53,568 bases of DNA from Flavobacterium tibetense (GTDB lineage Bacteria > Bacteroidota > Bacteroidia > Flavobacteriales > Flavobacteriaceae). This document shows, in pieces, positions 1 to 6,390 of the stretch (its first letter is position 1; every line of letters starts with the position of its first letter). A program made the position numbers and the translations under genes. The notes below the pieces were generated by a model. That model had not been told where the DNA came from. It did not search any database and was given only the letters and a program-made list of their open reading frames with translations. The stretch lies in assembly GCF_003293845.1 (NCBI RefSeq), contig NZ_QLST01000015.1, positions 1-53,568 of the forward strand, in the 5' to 3' direction.

Positions 1-838
1 TTCCTTTATTGTAAACGGGCACAAATCCAAAGCCAAGTAACGTAAAGTTAGAGGGTTTTCTAATCCCACTCTTTTCCTCGTTGATGGTTAGTTTGAGCTT
101 GTTCTTAAGGAACTTTTCAATCACTACGCTCGTAGCTTTCGCTTGATTATGGCTCTTGCAGTAGATACTAAAATCATCAGCGTAACGAACGAATTTATGT
201 CCTCTTCGGGTCATTTCTTTATCCAATTGATGGAGTAAGATGTTAGACAATAGTGGGCTTAAAGGAGAACCTTGCGGAACGCCTTTTCTTCGTTTTCGTA
301 GCTTTCCGTTGATTTTAATCGGTGCTCGAAGCCATTTGCGAATGAGTTGCATTGTGGTTTTGCATTTCACTTTTTGAAACAACAAATTCAGAAGTAAACA
401 ATGGTCAACTTCATCAAAGAAATTTTTCAAGTCAATATCCACAATGTGGTTCAGTCCTGAATGGATGTAGTCCCGTGCTTGTCCAACGGCTTGTCGGGCA
501 TTTTTGTTAGGTCTAAATCCAAAACTGCTGGGTTTGAATTCGGGTTCAAATAAAGGTGCGATGCTTTGTGAAACCGCTTGTTGCAACACTCGTTCGCTTG
601 TTGTGGGAACTCCCAATAATCGGGTTTTTCCGTTGCCTTTGGGAATTTCTATTCCTAAAATGGGTTGAATTTGATAATTTCCTTGTTTTATTTCCATAAT
701 TAACTGGTCTTTCTTTTCTGGGAATACCTTGCGGAGTTCTTTGATAGAAACGCCATCAACACCTGCACTACCTTTATTGGCAATGACGTGTTCCAATGCT
801 TTTTGAAAGTTGTATGGATGTACTACTTTTTCAATCAT
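1..838 (-). CDS. ltrA: Group II intron reverse transcriptase/maturase, 3' end cut by window edge
   Basis: Translated from the minus strand starting at ATG 838-836, the frame is open to the window edge, so about 279 N-terminal residues are present and the C-terminal maturase part is missing. It begins MIEKVVHPYNFQKALEHV and has the usual order of group II intron RT blocks: NKGSAGVDG, IPKGNGKTRLLG, FGFRPNKNA, IVDIDLKNFFDEVDH, KGVPQGSPLSPLLSNI and the catalytic FVRYADDFSIYC (about 165-185). YADD is the metal-binding polymerase motif. Such proteins assist intron splicing and copy the RNA into DNA at a new site. Non-coding intron-like sequence lies upstream (839 to about 1300). The intron class cannot be fixed without the 3' RNA domains; the start resembles class D-type LtrA proteins from memory. 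Confidence 0.93.
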   Translation of the reverse strand, partial: MIEKVVHPYNFQKALEHVIANKGSAGVDGVSIKELRKVFPEKKDQLIMEIKQGNYQIQPILGIEIPKGNGKTRLLGVPTTSERVLQQAVSQSIAPLFEPEFKPSSFGFRPNKNARQAVGQARDYIHSGLNHIVDIDLKNFFDEVDHCLLLNLLFQKVKCKTTMQLIRKWLRAPIKINGKLRKRRKGVPQGSPLSPLLSNILLHQLDKEMTRRGHKFVRYADDFSIYCKSHNQAKATSVVIEKFLKNKLKLTINEEKSGIRKPSNFTLLGFGFVPVYNKG

Positions 839-1300
839 CTTAGTTTTGTTTTAACCTGTTTTCGTTAAGTAGGGCTATCTACCTAGGCAAGATTCCATTA
901 CTTATTGAAAACCTCTTTGCGTTCAGTCCTTCCTTGTTTGTGAGACCTGTGCGGTATCTATTCACACCTCGTTGCTTTCAAGTACTATGACCTCTGCTGA
1001 CTTCTCTTTGTGATTAACTCGTAATCTAAGAGACCTCCCCTAGTAACCGCTTTTTCCTTCCGTCTATTCCTGGTACATCTACATGACAGTAATCTGATTT
1101 AGTAGCATGTTCAGAACACTGTTTTGGACTTCGTATTGCTGTGGATACTCATCCTTACTGCTATGCCTCTTATGTACTTTCTGTTCGTCAGTACAGACTT
1201 TTGCCGTTTGACTTCCTTCAGTGCATACCTCGCGGTAAACCACCTTGTCACGTACTAAACCTTCGAGACGTTACTCTCGCGGTTAAGGGACTCACACCCT
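1..1300 (-). mobile_element. Group II intron, 5' part with encoded RT; 3' part outside the window
   Basis: The 460 bases upstream of the RT start code for nothing convincing on either strand and are less AT-rich than the flanking DNA. On the minus strand they contain GGGTGTGAGTCCC and GGTTTACCGCGAGGTATGCA, which look like domain I pieces of bacterial group II introns. The 5' splice point is not certain: GTGTG at about 1297 fits the GUGYG start, but GTGTT at about 1315 is also possible. Domains V and VI should lie beyond the left window edge, so the exons cannot be joined here. Confidence 0.7.
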
Positions 1301-1311
1301 CTGGAAAAATA

Positions 1312-1380
1312 ACACCCCGAAAATTAGTTTTTGTAGTCAAAATTTGTATTTTTGAACTATTTGAAAAGCTTTCGGGGTGT
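1312..1380. repeat. 11-bp inverted repeat around a 47-bp AT-rich loop
   Basis: ACACCCCGAAA at 1312-1322 is repeated as its exact reverse complement TTTCGGGGTGT at 1370-1380. The 47 bases between are very AT-rich and non-coding. It sits at the presumed 5' border of the group II intron, so it may be part of the target site or the end of an older element. Confidence 0.6.
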
Positions 1381-1402
1381 GTCCTGCATATGCAGGGCAC
1401 AC
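1377..1402. repeat. 26-bp near-perfect palindrome
   Basis: The core CCTGCATATGCAGG (1383-1396) is a perfect 14-bp palindrome. It extends through one T/G mismatch to GTGTG at 1377-1381 and CACAC at 1398-1402. It directly abuts the long hairpin that starts at about 1403. Its function is unknown. Confidence 0.7.
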
Positions 1403-1530
1403 ACAGCGGTTTTAAGAAATTGGGGTTTTCGGGATTAATTTAAAGTTTGTTTTGTACTTTTGATTTTAGGTGTTTAATCGAAAGTTTCGGACTTACAAAT
1501 CCCCAACTTCTTAAAGCCGCGAAACGTTAC
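1403..1530. repeat. attC-like long imperfect hairpin (element A)
   Basis: The 24 bases at 1406-1429 (GCGGTTTTAAGAAATTGGGG and four more) pair with 1497-1520, which ends CTTCTTAAAGCCGC. There are 21 Watson-Crick pairs, one G-T pair and two mismatches, with a 67-base loop. The element opens with AGCGGT and closes with AAACGTTAC, motifs that recur at the repeat elements at 2158-2292 and 52632. Its size and imperfect pairing recall integron attC sites, but no integrase is visible and the likeness is structural only. Confidence 0.6.
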
Positions 1531-1566
1531 CTTCATTCATAAAAAAATCTTCATAAAATTTAACAT

Positions 1567-1589
1567 TATACCAAAAATTGGTATATTTG
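1567..1589 (+). promoter_or_regulatory. parDE operator overlapping the -7 promoter box
   Basis: TATACCAAAAATTGGTATA (1567-1585) is a palindrome with 8-base arms and an AAA centre. The Bacteroidota -7 element TATATTTG (TAnnTTTG) is at 1582-1589 and overlaps its right arm. This places the probable operator directly over the promoter, as expected when the antitoxin or its complex represses its own operon. The parD ATG follows 20 bases later. Confidence 0.7.
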
Positions 1590-1609
1590 TTTTTTTAAAT
1601 AAATATGTC

Positions 1610-1858
1610 ATGGCAAAAAACACATCAATTTTATTGGGAGATTATTTTGATGATTTTATCAATCAGCAAGTAAAAAGTGGTCGGTTTTCTTCAGCAAGTG
1701 AAGTTGTGAGAACAGCATTAAGAATGTTTGAGCAAGAAGAATCAAAAAAAGTAGAACTAATCAAAGAGCTCAAAAAAGGAGAAAAATCTGGATTTGTAAA
1801 AAATTTTAATAAAGATACTTTTTTAAAAGATTTGCAAAACAAACATTTGAGTAAATGA
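1610..1858 (+). CDS. parD: ParD-type antitoxin
   Basis: 82 residues. The N-terminus has the ribbon-helix-helix pattern of ParD/CopG antitoxins: a short strand (NTSILLGDYF), then helices with FINQQVKSGRFSSASEVVRTALRMFE. The lysine-rich C-terminal half would wrap and neutralise the toxin. It is expected to bind ParE and to bind DNA at the palindrome just upstream. Its stop overlaps the parE start (ATGA, 1855-1858), so the two are translationally coupled. Length and gene order (antitoxin first) are typical of the family. The pair lies between two repeat elements, which suggests it was acquired. Confidence 0.9.
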   Translation: MAKNTSILLGDYFDDFINQQVKSGRFSSASEVVRTALRMFEQEESKKVELIKELKKGEKSGFVKNFNKDTFLKDLQNKHLSK

Positions 1859-2154
1859 TTTACAAAATAAGTAAAGAAGCATCAAATGACCTTGAAAAAA
1901 TCTGGCTCTATACAATCGAAACTTGGTCTGTAGAACAAGCAGACAGGTATTTGAATTTACTTTTTGACGAGATTGAATATTTATGTTTAAAACCAAAATC
2001 AGGATCAGATTTTGGACACGTAAGAAAAGGATACTTTTGTTCGAGGGTTAAATCTCATTTGATTTTCTATATAATCAACGAGAAAAAAAACGAAATAGAA
2101 ATTATTAGAATTCTCCATCAACAAATGGATATTGAGAATCGATTGAATGAATAA
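1855..2154 (+). CDS. parE: ParE/RelE-superfamily toxin
   Basis: 99 residues with the compact fold signature of ParE toxins: N-terminal YKISKEASNDLEKIWLYTIETWS, the middle segment LCLKPKSGSDFGHVRKGYFC, and the C-terminal strands SHLIFYIINEKKNEIEIIRILHQQMD. ParE proteins poison DNA gyrase; some relatives cleave mRNA instead, and the sequence alone does not settle which applies. Translation is coupled to parD by a 4-base overlap. The short arginine-poor C-terminus ends in IENRLNE. The gene is intact, with no frameshift. Confidence 0.9.
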   Translation: MIYKISKEASNDLEKIWLYTIETWSVEQADRYLNLLFDEIEYLCLKPKSGSDFGHVRKGYFCSRVKSHLIFYIINEKKNEIEIIRILHQQMDIENRLNE

Positions 2155-2157
2155 ATA

Positions 2158-2292
2158 AACGACAGCAGCTAGTAGCGGTTTGTACCAATGAAAAGTCAGG
2201 AAAGTACGCTGGGGTAATAAATAAAATGTTAGTTATATTTGTTTGGTCAGTGCTAAAAGTTTCACCTCTAATGCAAGCTACCAAACGTTAAC
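2158..2292. repeat. Structured element downstream of parDE (element B)
   Basis: It starts four bases after the parE stop with AACGACAGCAGCTAGTAGCGGT and ends CTACCAAACGTTAAC. The AGCGGT start and AAACGTTA end match element A at 1403-1530, and the start also matches TAACGTTTGCTAACAGCGG at 52632. Self-pairing is weaker than in element A: GTAGC at 2172-2176 can pair with GCTAC at 2277-2281. No gene is visible in it. Read together, parDE sits between two boundary elements like a gene cassette. Confidence 0.45.
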
Positions 2293-2389
2293 TCAAAATT
2301 TCAAAAAGCTGTTTATGGCTACTCGCCATTTTTAAAGTGTAAGGAAAGAATAACACTTTCTACTTAAAAAAACGAAAAAACGGCAAGAC

Positions 2390-2417
2390 AAAAAAAATCC
2401 CGATTTACATCGGGATT
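2390..2417 (-). terminator. Rho-independent terminator for the FKBP-like lipoprotein gene
   Basis: On the minus strand, AATCCCGAT pairs with ATCGGGATT (2396-2417) and is followed by a run of T. It begins seven bases after the stop of the gene ending at 2424. The same stem, AATCCCGAT/ATCGGGATT, is used by the terminator at 52005-52026. Confidence 0.85.
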
Positions 2418-2423
2418 CTATAT

Positions 2424-3356
2424 TTAAGGACAAGGATCAGTATCTAGGTAATTAGGAATACCATCGCCATCACAATCATCAAATGGTAAAATTACATTTC
2501 CATTAACGTCATAAGTTAATTCATTCTTTGTTAATATACTATCACCGTCGTCATCTTTATCAAGGAAATTTGGAATCTTGTCGCCATCAGTATCATCATC
2601 AAAAAAGTCATTGTTTCCATTTAAATCCTCATAATTTGATAGCACTCTATCACTGTCGTGATCTCTTTGTTTTCGAGCCAATAATTTAATCTGAAAAGCA
2701 ATTGGTTTGTATCTTGCTACATTTGGTCGTATCGTATTAAAATAAGCTAAGCCCGATGGAATAAAAACTATAACATTTCCAAAGTTGGTATAACTCACAG
2801 TTCCATTTGAATTTGCTGTTGAACCTGTTGCTGTTTTAATAACCGATAAAATTTGTCTAAATCCTGAAATTGAAGAAATTTGATTCTCTGGAAAACTAAA
2901 CCAAATACCTGTATTGTTCTGATCAACAGTTGTGTTACTTAAATTCCATCCTTTATATGCAGTAAAAGTTGAATCAATAGATGTAGGCGTTTGCCCTCCT
3001 CCTTCGTTCAACACAATGTAATACAATTTATAGTCTACAGGATCAACAATTCTTCCATCTGTTAACAAAGATACTCTTAAATCATTTTTAACAGTAATGT
3101 ATTGCAAAGGATAAGCCGTTTGATCCCAAATAGAAACCTGACTTCCTCCATCAGGAATAGAATCAATAGTTACATTCATATCGCCATCTAAAGTCATGTA
3201 ACTCAATTGCAAATAGGTTTCTATCTCCGAAAGGTTTTCATCATACACTTCTTGTCTGTCTCTTGGTGGTGGAATTGTTACATCATCATCTTTTTTACAT
3301 GACACCAAAAAACCCAAACTTATTAAAAGTAAAAAATACTTGTTTAACTGCTTCAT
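2424..3356 (-). CDS. Secreted lipoprotein with degenerate FKBP-type domain and calcium-binding Asp-rich tail
   Basis: 310 residues. A lipoprotein signal ends at C20 (LGFLVSC|KKDDD). Residues about 150-230 follow the outline of an FKBP peptidyl-prolyl isomerase (SSISGFRQILSVIKTATG, then VIVFIPSGLAYF and PIAFQIKLL), but several usual pocket aromatics are not evident, so isomerase activity is uncertain. The last 80 residues carry Asp-rich repeats (DSDRVLSNYEDLNGNNDFFD, DTDGDKIPNFLDKDDDGDS, DCDGDGIPNYLDTDPCP) like thrombospondin type 3 calcium-binding repeats. The protein is probably on the outer membrane surface or in the periplasm. It is a single gene with its own terminator. Confidence 0.8.
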   Translation of the reverse strand: MKQLNKYFLLLISLGFLVSCKKDDDVTIPPPRDRQEVYDENLSEIETYLQLSYMTLDGDMNVTIDSIPDGGSQVSIWDQTAYPLQYITVKNDLRVSLLTDGRIVDPVDYKLYYIVLNEGGGQTPTSIDSTFTAYKGWNLSNTTVDQNNTGIWFSFPENQISSISGFRQILSVIKTATGSTANSNGTVSYTNFGNVIVFIPSGLAYFNTIRPNVARYKPIAFQIKLLARKQRDHDSDRVLSNYEDLNGNNDFFDDDTDGDKIPNFLDKDDDGDSILTKNELTYDVNGNVILPFDDCDGDGIPNYLDTDPCP

Positions 3357-3435
3357 TATTATTTAAAATTTAATGCCGCAAGATACAATTTTCCTTTATT
3401 TTTGTACAAATATTAACACTGATTTTTGATTTTAG

Positions 3436-3828
3436 ATGCGAATAGATAAATATTTATGGTGCATACGCTACTATAAAACCCGAAGTTTGGCTACTGAAGC
3501 CATTAAAAAAGGACATGTAAGCGTAAATGGACAAACGGCAAAAGCTTCTCGTGAGGTATTTCCTATGGATAAAATTGTGCTTCGAAAAGACCAAATCAAT
3601 TACCAAATTAAAGTGCTAGACATTCCTTTAAATCGTTTAGGAGCCAAATTAGTGGATATGTATCGCAAAGATGAAACACCAGAAGAAGCTTTTGCGCATT
3701 TGGAACTTTTAAAACTAAGTAAAGACCATTATCGTGCCCATGGAACAGGTCGACCTACCAAAAAAGAACGTCGCGATATAGATGATTATACCAATGACTT
3801 TGATACCGATGAAGATGGAACTGAATAA
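3436..3828 (+). CDS. hslR: S4-domain RNA-binding protein, Hsp15/HslR-like
   Basis: 130 residues. The N-terminal S4 fold is clear: MRIDKYLWCIRYYKTRSLAT, followed by EAIKKGHVSVNGQTAKASREV. The rest is a basic linker and the tail GRPTKKERRDIDDYTNDFD. In E. coli, Hsp15 binds stalled 50S subunits carrying nascent chains and helps recycle them; the same role is inferred here. A -7 box TATTTTTG at 3397-3404 gives a short leader. The end overlaps the likely methyltransferase start at 3815, so the two genes probably form an operon. Confidence 0.88.
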   Translation: MRIDKYLWCIRYYKTRSLATEAIKKGHVSVNGQTAKASREVFPMDKIVLRKDQINYQIKVLDIPLNRLGAKLVDMYRKDETPEEAFAHLELLKLSKDHYRAHGTGRPTKKERRDIDDYTNDFDTDEDGTE

Positions 3829-4393
3829 AACCTATTGGGAAACCCGCTACCAAAACAACGAAACAGGTTGGGATGCAGGAACAATAACCACACCTTTAAA
3901 AGATTATATTGATCAATTAACCAATAAAGACTTAAAAATTCTAATTCCAGGTGCTGGAAATGGATATGAGTTTGATTACCTCATCCAAAAAGGTTTTACC
4001 AATGTTTTTGTGATTGACATTGCTCCATCTCCATTGGAAGCCATTAAAAAAAGAAACCCTGAATACAGCAGCCATTTATTGCTTGGCGATTTCTTCGAAT
4101 TAAACGAGACTTTCGATTTGATTTTGGAACAGACTTTCTTCTGTGCATTGGATCCCAAATTAAGAACCGATTATGTTTCCAAAATGCTCCAATTATTGCA
4201 TCCCAATGGAAAATTAGCGGGTTTGCTATTCGATTTTCCGCTTACCAATGAAGGTCCGCCGTTTGGAGGAAGCAAAGAAGAATATTCGGAACTATTTTCA
4301 AATAAATTCGAAATTAAAACCTTAGAAAAAGCACATAATTCCATAAAACCACGTGAAGGTAAAGAACTCTTTTTTATCTTTGAAGCAAAATAA
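3815..4393 (+). CDS. SAM-dependent methyltransferase, TPMT-like family
   Basis: The open frame reaches back to an ATG at 3782, but MELNKTYWETRYQNNETGWD starting at 3815 (or the ATG at 3809) is the natural family start, giving about 192 residues and a 14-base overlap with the preceding gene. The SAM-binding site is ILIPGAGNGYEFDYL, and VIDIAPSPLEAIKKRN supplies the acidic residue after strand 2. The segment LEQTFFCALDPKLR and the general layout resemble thiopurine S-methyltransferase-type enzymes. The substrate is unknown. The downstream phosphoribosyltransferase starts six bases later, which suggests cotranscription. Confidence 0.8.
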   Translation: MELNKTYWETRYQNNETGWDAGTITTPLKDYIDQLTNKDLKILIPGAGNGYEFDYLIQKGFTNVFVIDIAPSPLEAIKKRNPEYSSHLLLGDFFELNETFDLILEQTFFCALDPKLRTDYVSKMLQLLHPNGKLAGLLFDFPLTNEGPPFGGSKEEYSELFSNKFEIKTLEKAHNSIKPREGKELFFIFEAK

Positions 4394-4399
4394 CACAAC

Positions 4400-4894
4400 A
4401 TGCAAAACATCATTTTAACGCACCAAGAAATTGTTCATAAAACCAAGCGTATTAGTTACCAAATCTTCGAAACTTTTGCCAATGAAGAAGAAGTAGTTAT
4501 TGCTGGTATTGCCAACAGTGGTTTCAAGTTTGCTCAAAAAATTGCTACCGAATTGGAACGCATATCCGATTTAAAAGTGATTTTGTGTGAAGTTCAAATC
4601 AACAAGCAAAATCCACAAGAACCAATTACAACTTCGCTTACCAAAGAAATGTATAGCAATAAAGGTTTGGTCTTAGTAGATGATGTGCTGAATTCAGGAA
4701 CTACGCTAATTTATGGCGTAAAACATTTTCTAGATGTACCGCTTAGAAAATTCAAAACAGCCGTGCTAATCGACAGAAATCACAAAAAATACCCAGTTAA
4801 AGCTGATTTCAAAGGATTGTCACTTTCTACATCGTTACAAGAACACATTCAAGTTGTTTTTGAAGAAGAAACGAGTTATGCGTATTTAAGTTAG
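4400..4894 (+). CDS. Phosphoribosyltransferase-domain protein (PyrR-like fold)
   Basis: 164 residues. The PRPP-binding motif is LVLVDDVLNSGTTLIYG, with two adjacent acidic residues as in type I phosphoribosyltransferases. IAGIANSGFKFAQKIATEL forms the pyrophosphate loop region. The overall layout is nearest to PyrR/Hpt-type proteins, which transfer ribose phosphate to a base or act as nucleotide-sensing regulators. The substrate cannot be read from the sequence. It is the last gene of a short plus-strand cluster and its end overlaps the convergent shikimate kinase gene by nine bases. Confidence 0.8.
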   Translation: MQNIILTHQEIVHKTKRISYQIFETFANEEEVVIAGIANSGFKFAQKIATELERISDLKVILCEVQINKQNPQEPITTSLTKEMYSNKGLVLVDDVLNSGTTLIYGVKHFLDVPLRKFKTAVLIDRNHKKYPVKADFKGLSLSTSLQEHIQVVFEEETSYAYLS

Positions 4895-5401
4895 TTTGCT
4901 AGTAATTTCTGCAACTATTTCTTCTATTGATTTAGCATCAATTGCGATGGTGTGTTTCGCTTGTTGGTAATAATAATTGCGATCAAACAAGTGTTTGGCT
5001 ACAAATTCAGTTAATTCTTCATTTGGAATATTCGCAACTAACGGACGTAATGCTTTTTCTTTCTGTAAACGCGCTACCAATGTCGCTATGCTTCCTCTAA
5101 GATAAAACGAATGAACGGTTTCGTCTTGTAGCAACAAGTGATTATTGGCATAACAAGGCGTGCCACCACCTAATGCTAAAATATAAGAATCTTTTTGTTG
5201 GTGAAATTCTTGTAACAGTTGGTGTTCTACTTTTCTAAAGTAAATTTCTCCTTTGGTTTCAAAAATAAAATTGATTGATGCATTTTCTTTTTCGGATATA
5301 ATTCCATCCAAATCATAAAAGGGAATTCCTACAATTTCAGAAAGTTCTTTTCCAATTGTAGATTTTCCAGAAGCCATATAACCCAAGAGTATTATTTTCA
5401 T
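4886..5401 (-). CDS. aroK: Shikimate kinase
   Basis: 171 residues, the normal length for AroK. The Walker A motif is LLGYMASGKSTIG, followed by the shikimate-binding segments FYDLDGIISEKENASI, FRKVEHQLL and LALGGGTPCY. The lid region has REKALRPL-like residues (QKEKALRPLV). The enzyme phosphorylates shikimate with ATP in the pathway to chorismate and aromatic amino acids. The gene is on its own on the minus strand; its 3' end overlaps the convergent phosphoribosyltransferase gene by nine bases. Confidence 0.95.
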   Translation of the reverse strand: MKIILLGYMASGKSTIGKELSEIVGIPFYDLDGIISEKENASINFIFETKGEIYFRKVEHQLLQEFHQQKDSYILALGGGTPCYANNHLLLQDETVHSFYLRGSIATLVARLQKEKALRPLVANIPNEELTEFVAKHLFDRNYYYQQAKHTIAIDAKSIEEIVAEITSKLT

Positions 5402-5477
5402 ATTTTAAATAATTCCTTATAAATTAAGGAGTTAAAAATTAATTTCAAAAAAAAGACAAATTTATAAGAAAAAGCCA

Positions 5478-5507
5478 TTGAAAAATAAATTTAAGGTTAT
5501 ATATTTG
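5478..5507 (+). promoter_or_regulatory. Promoter of the tRNA-Lys genes
   Basis: TTG at 5478-5480 and TATATTTG at 5500-5507 are separated by 19 bases, matching the Bacteroidota housekeeping promoter (TTG-N19-TAnnTTTG). The first tRNA starts 24 bases downstream. Confidence 0.75.
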
Positions 5508-5531
5508 CACCCGCATTCAAGAAAAGAAAAT

Positions 5532-5604
5532 GACTTGGTAGCTCAGTTGGTAGAGCACATCACTTTTAATGATGGGGTCCTGGGTTCGAGCCCCAGCCAG
5601 GTCA
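5532..5604 (+). tRNA. tRNA-Lys (anticodon TTT), copy 1
   Basis: 73 bases. Acceptor arms GACTTGG/CCAGGTC pair with one G-U, the anticodon loop is ACTTTTAAT with TTT in the centre, and the T arm has GGTTCGAGCC. CCA is not encoded. It is identical to copy 2, 102 bases further on. Confidence 0.96.
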
Positions 5605-5633
5605 CAAAAGTAAATTATTTTCAAGAATGCATT

Positions 5634-5706
5634 GACTTGGTAGCTCAGTTGGTAGAGCACATCACTTTTAATGATGGGGTCCTGGGTTCGAGCCCCAGCC
5701 AGGTCA
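5634..5706 (+). tRNA. tRNA-Lys (anticodon TTT), copy 2
   Basis: 73 bases, identical to copy 1 and separated from it by 29 bases. It is presumably transcribed from the same promoter at 5478-5507. It is followed after nine bases by a strong hairpin. Confidence 0.96.
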
Positions 5707-5715
5707 CAAAACCTT

Positions 5716-5742
5716 AAAAGACGTTGCCCAGCAGCGTCTTTT
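5716..5742 (+). terminator. Terminator-like hairpin between tRNA-Lys and tRNA-Leu
   Basis: AAAAGACGTTGC pairs with GCAGCGTCTTTT across a CCA loop: 12 pairs, one of them G-U. The T-run of the right arm serves as the U tract. The tRNA-Leu gene starts only eight bases later, with no room for its own promoter, so the hairpin may be leaky or may act in processing. Confidence 0.7.
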
Positions 5743-5750
5743 CTATTTTA

Positions 5751-5833
5751 GGCCATGTGGAGAAACGGTAGACTCGCCATCTTGAGGGGGTGGTGCTCGC
5801 AAGGGCGTGAGGGTTCAAATCCCTCCATGGTCA
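5751..5833 (+). tRNA. tRNA-Leu (anticodon GAG)
   Basis: 83 bases with a long variable arm (TGCTCGCAAGGGCGT), as in type II tRNAs. The acceptor is GGCCATG/CATGGTC, the anticodon stem is CCATC/GGTGG with loop TTGAGGG (GAG), and the T arm is GAGGGTTCAAATCCCTC. CCA is not encoded. It lies just behind a strong hairpin. Confidence 0.94.
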
Positions 5834-6022
5834 CAAAATTTTAAATTTTCTTCTTTCCATTGCTTTTGAAACAATCAATTTTTGTAAAATTGTTTCTTTA
5901 AATCAAATAATACTTATCAAATATAGTTATTTTTGAAATTGTGAAGTTAGTTTTTCAACATTAACCATAGCATTTTTCAAATAAGCTTAATTGACTTATA
6001 AAAATTAATAAAGTTGAATTTT

Positions 6023-6361
6023 ATGAAATCTGATAAAAGAAATTTAAAAGATTTTGAATTATCTTTAATAATGCACTTATTAAGTAAATCTTCTTTTATG
6101 ATACCTTATGATTTAGAAAAAGAGTTGCAAGTAGTAGATATGAATGATGGTGGTATGGGAAGCTTACTTTTGTTTCCAAAAAACGTTAGCGAAAACAAAC
6201 GTGACTTTGGGAAACAAATTGCTGAATGTGTTTTTAAAGATTTAGATGATGTTATTGTAACAGCTGTGTTAAATGTAGATAAGAATAATGAACTTTTTGA
6301 ATTAGATATTTGGAAAACTGATTTTAGTCGATTGATTCAAATTCCAAAAAAATTTAGTTAA
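6023..6361 (+). CDS. Small uncharacterised protein
   Basis: 112 residues from the ATG at 6023; the frame extends three codons back to a TTG, which is less likely. The protein has no signal peptide or membrane segment. It starts with a helical segment (RNLKDFELSLIMHLLSKSSF), then VDMNDGGMGSLLLFPKN, and ends with a mixed strand pattern ELFELDIWKTDFSRLIQIPKKF. The DGGMGSL and LDIWKTDFS segments look like those of small DUF6984-type proteins from memory, which have no known function. It stands alone between the tRNAs and a bidirectional terminator. Confidence 0.7.
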   Translation: MKSDKRNLKDFELSLIMHLLSKSSFMIPYDLEKELQVVDMNDGGMGSLLLFPKNVSENKRDFGKQIAECVFKDLDDVIVTAVLNVDKNNELFELDIWKTDFSRLIQIPKKFS

Positions 6362-6386
6362 AAAAAGCCCCAATCGGGACTTTTCA
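6362..6386. terminator. Bidirectional terminator between convergent genes
   Basis: AAAAGCCCC and GGGACTTTT pair around AATC with one C-A mismatch. A-rich and T-rich flanks allow it to work for the plus gene ending at 6361 and the minus operon ending at 6391. Confidence 0.7.
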
Positions 6387-6390
6387 ATAA

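Noticed and set aside
1141..1443. A 100-residue plus-strand frame (MDTHPYCYASYVLSVRQYRL...)
   Set aside because: It lies in the non-coding RNA part of a minus-strand group II intron, begins with GTG and has no protein-like pattern.
5478..5717. A 79-residue frame containing two copies of DLVAQLVEHITFNDGVLGSS
   Set aside because: It is the translation of two identical tRNA-Lys genes, not a protein repeat.
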